This document shows positions 1-7,726 of a stretch of DNA of 57,757 bases, in pieces. Positions within the stretch are counted from its first letter, which is position 1. Every line of letters starts with the position of its first letter. Below the pieces are notes generated by a model. It saw only the letters and a program-made list of their open reading frames with translations, was not told the DNA's origin and searched no databases. Source of the DNA: Planctomycetota bacterium (GTDB lineage Bacteria; Planctomycetota; Planctomycetia; Pirellulales; Pirellulaceae). A program made the position numbers and the translations under genes. The DNA lies in NCBI GenBank assembly GCA_016872775.1, contig VGZA01000038.1, positions 1 to 57,757 on the forward strand, read 5' to 3'.

Positions 1-1
1 A

Positions 2-691
2 GAGCAACTGGAAGACCAGGCCCGGTTTCTCGAGCCGCGGCAACGCACGCACGCGTTCGATCAGCTAAAACAACGAGCCTTCGAGATGCTCACCAATCCC
101 GCACTGGCGGCGGCCATGGACCTGGAGCGCGAACCGAACACGATTCGGGACACCTACGGCCGTCACTTCCTCGGCGAGAACCTCCTTATGGCCCGTCGGT
201 TCGTGGAAGCAGGGGTGCCGACCGTCCAGGTCAGCGACATCCCCGCCGGCGGTGAACAGCACTGGGATCTGCACTACCCGAATATATTCGATCAACTCAA
301 AAATGTTCTGTTGCCCCGACTCGATCAGGCGGTCCACGCCTTCTTGACTGACTTGCATCAGCGAGGCTTGCTGGAGCAGACGCTGGTCATCGTGGGCGGC
401 GAGTTTGGCCGAACACCGTGGATCGACCGTGACGCGGGTCAGGGCGGTCGGCAGCACTGGCCACGCTGCTACTCGATGTTGCTGGCCGGCGGTGGTGTTC
501 GTGGCGGCCAGGTATTCGGTGCTTCCGACCGGGCCGCGGCATACCCGACGACCAATCCCGTGGGACCGTGGGATCTAGGCGCCACCCTGCTGCACCTGGC
601 AGGTTTCGACCCGGCCAGCGAGGTATTCGATTCTTTGCAACAACGGCAGAGACGAATCTGTGAAGGCACGGTCATTCGGGCGCTGCTCTAA
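2..691 (+). CDS. DUF1501 family protein, 5' part outside window
   Basis: The reading frame is open from the first bases of the window, so the gene starts upstream and only about 229 C-terminal codons are present. It shows the DUF1501 (PF07394, alkaline-phosphatase/sulfatase-like fold) signature: an LLMARRFVEAGV segment, a Trp/His-rich stretch (QHWDLH), the FGRTPWI motif after GGEFGRTP, a DxGQGGRQHW stretch, and a terminal PWDLGATLLHLAGF. DUF1501 proteins are typically Tat-exported and sit beside PSD1-type cytochromes in planctomycetes; any such partner is outside the window. The function is unknown, and a hydrolase activity is inferred from the fold only. Confidence 0.9.
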   Translation, partial: EQLEDQARFLEPRQRTHAFDQLKQRAFEMLTNPALAAAMDLEREPNTIRDTYGRHFLGENLLMARRFVEAGVPTVQVSDIPAGGEQHWDLHYPNIFDQLKNVLLPRLDQAVHAFLTDLHQRGLLEQTLVIVGGEFGRTPWIDRDAGQGGRQHWPRCYSMLLAGGGVRGGQVFGASDRAAAYPTTNPVGPWDLGATLLHLAGFDPASEVFDSLQQRQRRICEGTVIRALL

Positions 692-806
692 CGCAGAGCT
701 GTCGCGAGGTCGTCCTTCCTATGCGTGTCGCATGCCGATGAAAACCGTTCAACTAACCACGACACACCAGTCAACGTCGCGCCAGTCAACGTCGTGGAAG
801 AAAGTG

Positions 807-2318
807 ATGGGAGAAATGAACCAACCATCGCGACTCGCTCGCCGGAATGTCCTGCTCGCTATCCTGCTGGTTGCTGTCGTCCAGTCTCATCTCGCCGGGC
901 GCGAACCCGCGCCAACAGACGACAATGGTCCGCAAGGGGTCACTTCGCGGCTGGCGTCGGGAAAGCCGGTCACACTCGCAAGCTTCGGCGACAGCATTAC
1001 CTGGCCTTGTTTCCACACCGACTTTCGACAGAACTATCTGACCCTCACCGCGGACGCTCTGCGGAAGGCCTATCCTGCCGCACAGATCACTCTCGTGCAC
1101 GGCGGCAACATGGGTTCCGCGGAGCGCGGTCTCGGCGGAGGCCGTTTCGATCGTCACGTGCTCTCGCGGAGCCCGGATCTGATCTTCCTCATGTTCGGCA
1201 TGAACGACTGCCTGGCGGGACCGGCCGGATTAGACGCCTATGATCGCAATCTGACTGCATTGATCCGCCAGTCCCGCGCCCGCGATGCGTTGCCGGTGCT
1301 TTGCAGTCAGAACGAGATTCTCTACGACACGACGGACGGCAAACCGCGACAGGCTCTGCCCACGTACATGGAACGGATGCTCCAAGTCGCACGGCGAGAG
1401 AAGGTGCCATTCGTCGACTGCTTTACTCAATGGAAGGAGATGGCCGCAGCTCCAGACGCTGTGGTCGACCGGTTGAATGATGCGATTCACCCCAACCTTG
1501 CGGGCCATCGCCTGTTTGCGCGTCAGATCGTCAAAACTTTGTGGCCCGATGCGGCCCAGTTTGCCACCGACGAGATCCGCAGTACATCCCTTGCCGAGGC
1601 CGACCTGAAACCGTGTCTGCTGCCCGGTCCCGCCGGAAAACAGGTTGTGCGGACCGCTGACGGCAAATGGCTAACGCTCACCGCTCGTCAGCACGGCGGG
1701 CGAGTCGTCGAATTGGTCGTGTCCTTTACCCGCGCCGAGCGGCCGGACTGGGACGACTTTCAACACATCACGCTGATTGGGCGCGGCGCACATGCCGTCT
1801 TCGATCATTCGGACCGGACGCTCACCGGCGGAGCGTTGCTGGAACACAGTGGACGCATTTACATAGTTTTCAGTTGGAATGTAGGAGTGTTCTTTTTGTC
1901 TTTGGATGCGACGAAAGCGGATTGGACTGCGGCGCTTCATCGCCCCCAGACCTGGCTGCGTCACACCACCGAGCCGTTCCTTCGGCCGACTGCGATTGTC
2001 CACGGCCAACAGGACGGTCGTGTCATGTATGACGCGCTGGTGACTCGGGGCGGCGGACTGGCCGCGGTAATCAAGCACTTTGAGCTTTCTCCGGGAGCCG
2101 GTTGGGAGAAAGTCGAGGGGCAAGAAACTTTGGCACTCGCGGCTCGGTTGCCAGACGGTGCGACGAGCCTGCAACCACTCCGTCAATTCAGAAATCCGCA
2201 GGCAACGCATCTGGACCTGGGATATGGCCATCCGATGGGAGGGATGACGGATGAGCTTGCCGTCCTCTCCGAGAGCGATGGGCAGATCGAGTTTTCACTT
2301 GTCCCGCTGGGGAAATGA
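807..2318 (+). CDS. Secreted SGNH/GDSL-type hydrolase with C-terminal beta-rich domain
   Basis: 503 aa from ATG 807, chosen because GGAAG lies 6 nt upstream and a signal peptide (RRNVLLAILLVAVV) follows. The SGNH set is complete: Ser about 63 in FGDSIT, Gly about 99 in HGGN, Asn about 133 in FGMND, and Asp about 225/His 228 in DAIHPN. This is a GDSL-like esterase/acetylhydrolase domain of about 240 aa. The remaining roughly 250 aa are beta-rich and unrecognised, possibly a binding or propeller-like module. It follows the DUF1501 gene by about 115 nt and precedes another secreted carbohydrate-type protein. Substrate is unknown; deacylation of exported polysaccharide is an inference. Confidence 0.85.
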   Translation: MGEMNQPSRLARRNVLLAILLVAVVQSHLAGREPAPTDDNGPQGVTSRLASGKPVTLASFGDSITWPCFHTDFRQNYLTLTADALRKAYPAAQITLVHGGNMGSAERGLGGGRFDRHVLSRSPDLIFLMFGMNDCLAGPAGLDAYDRNLTALIRQSRARDALPVLCSQNEILYDTTDGKPRQALPTYMERMLQVARREKVPFVDCFTQWKEMAAAPDAVVDRLNDAIHPNLAGHRLFARQIVKTLWPDAAQFATDEIRSTSLAEADLKPCLLPGPAGKQVVRTADGKWLTLTARQHGGRVVELVVSFTRAERPDWDDFQHITLIGRGAHAVFDHSDRTLTGGALLEHSGRIYIVFSWNVGVFFLSLDATKADWTAALHRPQTWLRHTTEPFLRPTAIVHGQQDGRVMYDALVTRGGGLAAVIKHFELSPGAGWEKVEGQETLALAARLPDGATSLQPLRQFRNPQATHLDLGYGHPMGGMTDELAVLSESDGQIEFSLVPLGK

Positions 2319-2422
2319 GGACCAATGGAAACGGAAAGACGCTGACCGGATTGTTCCGCCGCGAATCCGCCGGACAGTAGCGAGTACCTGAACTGACACT
2401 ACCCCTCCCAGGAGCATCGATC

Positions 2423-4030
2423 GTGCGCTTTCCAGCCGTTGGCGTTGTGTTGTGCTTGTGCCTGTTTGCCTCGCCATGGTGTGCGGCCCAGCCGCGGACG
2501 GCCCCGCCCGGAATGTTCAAGGACCTGGACGAGGAGATCCTGGGTGATGCGCTACTCATTCACGGTAAGCAGTTATTCATCGATGACGCTTTGATCTCCG
2601 CGATGCAGGGCGTGACGAAGCAGCTTCATCAGCCGACGAAGTTCCAGCAGAACCCGGTCTTGCAACGTGACAAGCCCTGGGAACCGTCGGGGCCGGGCTA
2701 TTCCACGTTGCTGTTCGATCCCGACGAGAAGCTGTTCAAGCTGTGGTACGAAAACTGGGATCCGAAGGAAGAGAACACCGCGCTGTTGATGTACGCGACG
2801 TCACGGAACGGCATCGACTGGACCAAGCCCCACTTGAATGAGCAGGGCACGAACCAGGTCCGGCAACCGCAGGTCAACGGATTTCAGGCCTCGGGCATCT
2901 TCCGCGACGTCCGCGAACTCGACCCGACGCGCCGCTACAAGATGCTCTTCAGCAGCCTGCCGGACGGCACGTCGAAATCACTTACGACCAGCGTGGCGTT
3001 CTCGCCGGACGGCATCCAATGGACGGCGGAATCGGAACTCCATTCGATTCCGTTCAGCGACACGCAAAGCTGCCCGTTGTGGGATGCGCGGCGCCAACGG
3101 TATGTGGCTTTTTTACGGTTCGGTCCGCCGAACACGCGGATCATCAGCCGCACGGAGAGCGAGGATTTTTTGCACTGGTCGCCGAAGATCACGGTCTTGC
3201 CGCGGACGAAAATGGACGCCCCGCTCGCCACACAGTTTTATCAGATGGCGCCATTCGTCCACGCCGGCGGCTGGTTCGGTGTGATCGCCGCCTATCATTC
3301 CGAATCGCTCAAGCCGATCACCGAGGAAGCGCCGTGGACGGACCGCAAAAACCTGCACCTGGCGTACAGCCGCAACGGCGTGACCTGGACGCGCGTCGGC
3401 AAGCATGGGGCGATTCCGCGGAGGGAATTGAATGGCGACCAGGACTGGAAACAGATCGCCATGGACGCCGTGTTCGTGCCGTACGGAGAGAAGGACAAGG
3501 AGTGGGATTGGGGAACCGTCTCGCCCGTTTACACCCCGGAGCCGATCCTCGTCGGCGACGAACAGTGGTTCTATTACGTCGGCATCAATGCGAAAAACTG
3601 GTGGACGTGGACCGGCGACCCGCCAAAACTCGATCCCAACCCAAAGGAACCGGACAAAGGCGTCGGCTTGGCGAAATTGCGGCTCGACGGCTTCATTTCC
3701 GTCGACGCCGGAGGTGAACCGGGGACCCTGACGACCAAATCGATTGTTTTTCTGGGCGATACCCTGGAGATCAATGCGAACGCCACGGGAGGTTCGTTGA
3801 CCGTCGAAGCACTCAACGCCGACGGAACGGCCATCGATGGATTCACCAGCGGCGATTGTACGCCGATCACCACCGACAGCGTCCGACACACCGTCCGCTG
3901 GAAAGACAACCCGGACTGCCATCTGTTGCAGAGCCGACCGATCCGGCTGCGATTTCACCTGAAGAACGCGAGGCTGTACTCCTTCGAGCCGCGGATTGTA
4001 CGGAACTACTATCTTCCGTCCTACAACTGA
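2423..4030 (+). CDS. Secreted five-bladed beta-propeller protein, glycosidase-like (GH32/43/sialidase-type)
   Basis: 535 aa. The start is GTG 2423 with CAGGAG 8 nt upstream, followed by a signal peptide ending near CAAQP. Repeated blade-like strands with Asp and Trp are visible: STLLFDPDEKLFKLWYEN, SRNGIDWTKP, AFSPDGIQWT and YSRNGVTWTRV. This SxDGxxW pattern is typical of GH32/GH43-like and sialidase-like propellers. A C-terminal beta-sandwich-like part (about 430-535) contains the GxLTxKxIVFxG pattern often seen in planctomycete glycoside-hydrolase-like secreted proteins. I cannot assign catalytic acids with certainty. It may be cotranscribed with the upstream SGNH gene (104-nt gap). Confidence 0.75.
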   Translation: MRFPAVGVVLCLCLFASPWCAAQPRTAPPGMFKDLDEEILGDALLIHGKQLFIDDALISAMQGVTKQLHQPTKFQQNPVLQRDKPWEPSGPGYSTLLFDPDEKLFKLWYENWDPKEENTALLMYATSRNGIDWTKPHLNEQGTNQVRQPQVNGFQASGIFRDVRELDPTRRYKMLFSSLPDGTSKSLTTSVAFSPDGIQWTAESELHSIPFSDTQSCPLWDARRQRYVAFLRFGPPNTRIISRTESEDFLHWSPKITVLPRTKMDAPLATQFYQMAPFVHAGGWFGVIAAYHSESLKPITEEAPWTDRKNLHLAYSRNGVTWTRVGKHGAIPRRELNGDQDWKQIAMDAVFVPYGEKDKEWDWGTVSPVYTPEPILVGDEQWFYYVGINAKNWWTWTGDPPKLDPNPKEPDKGVGLAKLRLDGFISVDAGGEPGTLTTKSIVFLGDTLEINANATGGSLTVEALNADGTAIDGFTSGDCTPITTDSVRHTVRWKDNPDCHLLQSRPIRLRFHLKNARLYSFEPRIVRNYYLPSYN

Positions 4031-4053
4031 ATTGGTGGGAACCACTGCAATTC
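4029..4053 (+). terminator. Hairpin at the stop of the propeller gene
   Basis: GAATTG pairs with CAATTC, enclosing an inner GTGG/CCAC stem with a GAA loop. It begins inside the TGA stop codon. There is no T-tract, so termination is only a possibility; it could instead be the edge of the neighbouring repeat. Confidence 0.3.
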
Positions 4054-4062
4054 CCGAATTCG

Positions 4063-4276
4063 GGCCTCGTACTCTCCGTACTCCTACTCCTACTCGTACT
4101 CGTACTCAGCCGCCAGCCGGTATTCGTACTCGAAGGGGGTATCATGAGCGAGCTGGTTGTCGTTCACGAGACATTCGACGTTTGTGGGCCGTGGAACGCA
4201 TACCTGCCGGCGACTCGGCCGATCAAGCGGACCGGGGCGACCGGCAGAATCCTATCGAGTACGAGTAGGAATACGC
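4063..4276 (+). repeat. GAGTAC-bracketed dispersed repeat, copy A
   Basis: About 210 bp. It opens with GGCCTCGTACTC and an iterated (TACTCG/TACTCC) tract, has a conserved unique core (ACGAGACATTCGACGTTTGTG and surroundings) and closes with GAGTACGAGTA. The same order occurs inverted at 43876-44081 with about 85% identity by eye. The core of copy A has a 40-codon open frame starting with ATG 4144, but copy B begins that frame with TTG and differs at non-synonymous positions, so it is not convincingly coding. It lies next to a transposase remnant. Confidence 0.8.
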
Positions 4277-4366
4277 GTGGGGCGCAAAGTCGGCCCCGAC
4301 GTACTAGCCTGGATTCCCATACGCCCCATTCACCTAAAAGAGCGGGCGGACGGGCGGGCACTATCA

Positions 4367-4980
4367 CTCGAATCGCGCACGATTCGCACTAAATTTGGTG
4401 GACCATTCCTGTTTGTGCCGGCCCTGGTTGACATCGACTTTAGGCGCATCGTCATTCAGTCGAGGCTGCCTGGCACGAAAATGGTTCCTGCCGAATGTGC
4501 AATGCGGATCTTGTTGGCCCTCAAGTTGCAAGGTAATCGGCGGCACACTCACGTAATGAGCGCTGTCCTCGATGAGGGCTTGGCACTGTTCGCTGGCCTG
4601 AATGAGATTTCGAAGAGGTCATTTCTCACGGAGTATAGTTGCCAAATTCCGCCATCCTGTTACCCGCAGCTGATGCGGAACTGGTTCGATGGCATGAGTG
4701 GACTCGGCTTGAAACACGAATCATCGTTCGATTTGGACTTTCACACGATTCCTTTTCATGGTGAGGACGTGTTACTGGAAAAGCACTAGATCTCCAAGCG
4801 AAGCCGCAACCCGAAGGGAATTCTGGCCTTTTTGGCGCAGGATGGAGATCAACGGTTCTTTTGTTATGCCAACACGGATTTGCGCAAGGAGCAGCAGGAT
4901 GACGAGATCCTGGTATTCGCGAAATACTGGAAGGAACGAACTGGCAAGTTCCCCGAAGAGCTAATTTTCGATTTGAAACT
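4367..4980 (+). pseudogene. Transposase remnant with in-frame TAG, both ends missing
   Basis: One reading frame gives a continuous transposase-like sequence from FGGPFLFVPAL through HTHVMSAVLDEGLALFAGL and LTEYSC to HGEDVLLEKH. A TAG follows at 4787-4789, and the same frame resumes immediately with ISKRSRNPKGILAFLAQDGD and continues to EELIFDLKLT near 4980. From memory it resembles a planctomycete DDE-type transposase family; the exact IS family is uncertain. The C-terminal catalytic half is absent and the 5' end is not clear. The 3' end runs straight into the truncated Ada-like gene on the other strand, so this looks like insertion followed by decay. Confidence 0.75.
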
Positions 4981-5284
4981 CACCGGGAGTAACGGCTTCG
5001 GCTGAAACAATCAAGTCATGCAACCGGCCAGGATCGCTTAGTCCAACGGCATAGGCTGCGTCCAGAACGGGAATCGACGCGCGAAGCAGTCGTTTCGCTT
5101 CGGCAGCCGTCAGAAACTGCAACCAACGCTTTGGGCTGATTCCGTCCCAGCGACGAAATACGCGATGGAAGTGAGCCGGTGAAAGGGAAACAGCTTCCGC
5201 GACTGGCGCGAGCGTAGGCTGCTGCGCCGCATGGGACTGAACGTACTCCAAGGCCATTTTCACTTTGTCGTAGTCCAATCGCAT
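4961..5284 (-). pseudogene. Truncated Ada-like gene: AraC-type DNA-binding domain only
   Basis: ATG 5284 opens a protein of 107 aa with an AraC/XylS double HTH: VAEAVSLSPAHFHRVFRRW, SPKRWLQFLT, AKRLLR and AAYAVGLSDPGRLHDLIV, ending AVTPGEFQIEN-stop. This sequence is characteristic of the AraC domain of Ada-like methylated-DNA-cysteine methyltransferases, where about 170 residues with the PCHR active site should follow. Here the frame stops within the junction to the transposase remnant. The last residues are read from transposase-derived DNA, so the methyltransferase half is lost. The frame upstream of ATG 5284 is open to 5398, but that part is not family-like. It could still make a small DNA-binding protein. 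Confidence 0.7.
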
Positions 5285-5432
5285 GGCGTCAAATCCGGGA
5301 GACCAAGATTGGATCGATCTGTGAATTCTTACTGATCGCAATCGATCCGCCACCCAATTCTTGCGCTCTTCGAAAGCAACGGAACTCACCGAGGGCACCG
5401 AGAGGCCGGACCGGTTCCGTCGCCCCAGACGT

Positions 5433-6917
5433 TCAGGTCGTGGACGGCTGCTTGGGCATCAGCTGCTGCAGTTTTTCCAGCAGTTCCTTGACGCGCAGCG
5501 GCATCCGCACAATGACGCGGTGCAGTGCCAGCTTGGCGCGGCTTTCCAGCCCCGAGTGCTCTTCGTCGATCAGCAGCACGGCCGGCAGATTCGCCGTCCG
5601 TTGATGATTCAGCATTTTGTTAAACGCATCGATCGCGGCATCTTCCAGGCCGGTCGTGCCGATCAAAATGCAGTCGGCCGGCGAGCCATCATCGTCGAAT
5701 CTCGCCAGAGCCCGCGAAGGATCCCCGAACACCAGCACCCGGTAGCCGTATTTCTTGAGTTTGTCCCGCAGCACGTTCTGCAATTCGACTTTCGGTACGA
5801 CGACCATGATCCTACGAGCGACGGCCTCCGGTTCGGCAGGACGGTTCAGACTGATCGCCTCGAGCTTTCCTGGACTTTCCCTCGCATCGGCGGCCTGATA
5901 ATCGCCCGATTGCAATCGGTTGCTAATCGCCTGCAATTCCGCGAGGAATTCCGCGGGCGTCTGATAACGTTTTTCTGGGACCAATTCCATGGCGCGTTGC
6001 ACGACCGCGACCAACGAGCGAGGGATCGAGGAATCGACTTCGGCGAGCGAACGAATATCGCGAAACCGACCGACACTCAATCGCTGGAGGCGGTCGCGCG
6101 TTTCGAGCAGCGGTGGGACGCCCGAAAGCGCGTGGTAGAGAATACAACCGGCGAAATAGATATCGCTGCGTGGATCGTTCTTGCGCACGCCCGTCGCCCG
6201 CTCCAACCCCACGTAGTCGATGGTCCTCGCGCTGGGAATGTCGGATGCGACTTCGCCCAACCGCGTACCATACAGTCCGAAGTCCACCAGCCGCGCGCGT
6301 CCACGGCTGGTAACAAGCACATTCGACAGTTTCAGATCGCGGTGGAAAATCCCTTGCTGCGCCGCGTACGCCAGCGCCGAAACGATATCGATGACCAGTC
6401 GCATGCTCGTGTTGAGATCCAGCTTCTTGCGGACCTTGATCCATTCCCGTAGATTCTGGCCCTCCACAAAGTCCATCACAAAAAACGGCGAACTGGGATC
6501 GGTGTCGATTTCATACGTCGACACAATGTTGGGGTGGCGCAGCAGCAGACCCAACTCGCCTTCGCGCAGGAACAACTCCATCTGCATGGCGTCGTCCCGG
6601 AACCGTTTTCGCAGTACTTTGACGGCGAAGACTTTGTTCGTCTCCCGGTGGACCCCCCGATAGACGCGAGCGAACGTCCCCGAACCGGCCATGTAGAGCA
6701 CCTTGTAGTTGCCGTAGAAATAGCCGTTGCGATCGCCTTTCAGCAGCCGTTCGACCTGGAAATTGGTGAGCAACTCCTTCCGCAACACGACGCTGCGGAA
6801 ATCCTCGACGGTCGATTCCGGCCCCAGGTCGTTGCGCACGAACTCCATCTGGCGAGCGTCAAGCAGCCCCAATTCCAATGCGCGTTGTGCGAATCTCTCC
6901 GCCGAGAACTCGGCCAT
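5433..6917 (-). CDS. Ser/Thr protein kinase with degenerate C-terminal receiver-like domain
   Basis: 494 aa; ATG 6917 is preceded by GAGGGAG 9 nt upstream. Residues 1-70 are a helical N-terminal region (FAQRALELGLLDARQMEFV). The Hanks-type kinase spans about 71-335: glycine loop GSGTFARVY (78-86), Lys100, HRDLKLSNV (192-200), DFG (212-214), and ERATGVRKNDPRSDIY. Catalytic residues are intact, so it should phosphorylate Ser/Thr. Residues about 368-485 have receiver-like length and beta/alpha rhythm (RRIMVVVPKVE), but the expected acidic pair and phospho-acceptor Asp are absent (ILIGTTG), so it is a pseudo-receiver. No transmembrane segment is seen, so the protein is predicted cytoplasmic. Confidence 0.9.
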   Translation of the reverse strand: MAEFSAERFAQRALELGLLDARQMEFVRNDLGPESTVEDFRSVVLRKELLTNFQVERLLKGDRNGYFYGNYKVLYMAGSGTFARVYRGVHRETNKVFAVKVLRKRFRDDAMQMELFLREGELGLLLRHPNIVSTYEIDTDPSSPFFVMDFVEGQNLREWIKVRKKLDLNTSMRLVIDIVSALAYAAQQGIFHRDLKLSNVLVTSRGRARLVDFGLYGTRLGEVASDIPSARTIDYVGLERATGVRKNDPRSDIYFAGCILYHALSGVPPLLETRDRLQRLSVGRFRDIRSLAEVDSSIPRSLVAVVQRAMELVPEKRYQTPAEFLAELQAISNRLQSGDYQAADARESPGKLEAISLNRPAEPEAVARRIMVVVPKVELQNVLRDKLKKYGYRVLVFGDPSRALARFDDDGSPADCILIGTTGLEDAAIDAFNKMLNHQRTANLPAVLLIDEEHSGLESRAKLALHRVIVRMPLRVKELLEKLQQLMPKQPSTT

Positions 6918-7126
6918 TACGCTGCTACTCCCTCGATTTTGTCATTCAAGCCGGGGCCTGCGCGGGCGATGCCGTCACTCGATCGCTGAAAAGTCGTTTC
7001 CGCCCGCAGGCCTTCATCGTATTCCAGTTCCCCAAGAATCGCAACGCGGACATGCAGGTTCGCCGGCCGGGCCGCGTCCCATGCATCCTTCCCCGAGGAG
7101 CCCGCCGCACTACTCGCCGCTCTCAT
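6917..7126 (-). CDS. Possible small ORF coupled to the kinase gene
   Basis: A 69-codon frame whose TAA overlaps the kinase ATG (TAATG) and whose start overlaps the end of the upstream 101-aa gene by 17 nt. The coupling geometry is suggestive, and the 192-nt gap would otherwise be empty. However, the composition is unremarkable and I recognise no family (segment ANLHVRVAILGELEYDEGL). It could equally be non-coding spacer. Confidence 0.25.
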   Translation of the reverse strand: MRAASSAAGSSGKDAWDAARPANLHVRVAILGELEYDEGLRAETTFQRSSDGIARAGPGLNDKIEGVAA

Positions 7127-7415
7127 CCTGCGTGGAATTACCGTCGAGTAACTGCCGGAAGGCATCACGTTCGCGGCGTGTCGCTTCCAGGTCGAAAACC
7201 AGGTACTTCATGTCGAGCCGCAGCTGGCTCAACGCTTCCTGAACCAGGGTCAGAATGCGGCGACGACGACGGGTACTCTCCATGACGCGGGCAAAAACCG
7301 GTTCCAGCCTTGTACGGTACTCGCCAGGCAACGTCGTGATCAGGTTTCCCAGATCAACCATGTCCTGGTGCAAATCTTCCTGTCCAGTGGCGGCGGTTTG
7401 CGGGACGGACGTCAT
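7110..7415 (-). CDS. Conserved-looking small helical protein of unknown function
   Basis: 101 aa; ATG 7415 has AAGGAG 9 nt upstream. It is predicted almost entirely alpha-helical and charged: an amphipathic N-terminal half (DLGNLITTLPGEYRTRLEPV), a basic RRRRR stretch, then a coiled-coil-like LVQEALSQLRLDMKYLVFDL and EATRRERDAFRQLL. There is no signal peptide or membrane segment. It lies directly upstream of the kinase on the same strand and may be its operon partner, substrate or regulator. The arrangement supports this only by position; I do not recognise the family. Confidence 0.6.
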   Translation of the reverse strand: MTSVPQTAATGQEDLHQDMVDLGNLITTLPGEYRTRLEPVFARVMESTRRRRRILTLVQEALSQLRLDMKYLVFDLEATRRERDAFRQLLDGNSTQDESGE

Positions 7416-7726
7416 TGTTCGAATCTCCTTGGTTCAGTGGTGATGCCTATCCTTCATCGCACTGCGTATGCCGGGACCGCCCGAACCAGGAGAGAACAAA
7501 CTGTAACTCCTTTATGGAAAGCCACTTACAGAGAAACTCCTCGCGTTTTCCAAAGCGCGCCATGCGGCGAAATTGCCTCGTGGCTGATCTGGATTGAAAT
7601 CGCAAACCTTGATACAAGCTCGACTTGCGCAATCAATGCCGCGCCGCAGCGAACCGTTGCCGTTTCGCAACGTCGCCGAGCGACCGGCCGTGGGTATCAA
7701 GCAATCGTGCCAGGGCTTCCCAACCA
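7416..7726. other. Divergent intergenic region, no gene seen
   Basis: 311 nt between two divergent genes. Frames overlapping it are low-quality shadows. It must hold the promoters of both flanking genes, but no convincing -35/-10 pair is visible. Confidence 0.5.

Noticed and set aside
4144-4390. Peptide frame MSELVVVHETFDV in repeat copy A
   Set aside because: Copy B starts the same frame with TTG and differs at many non-synonymous positions, so the repeat is better treated as non-coding.
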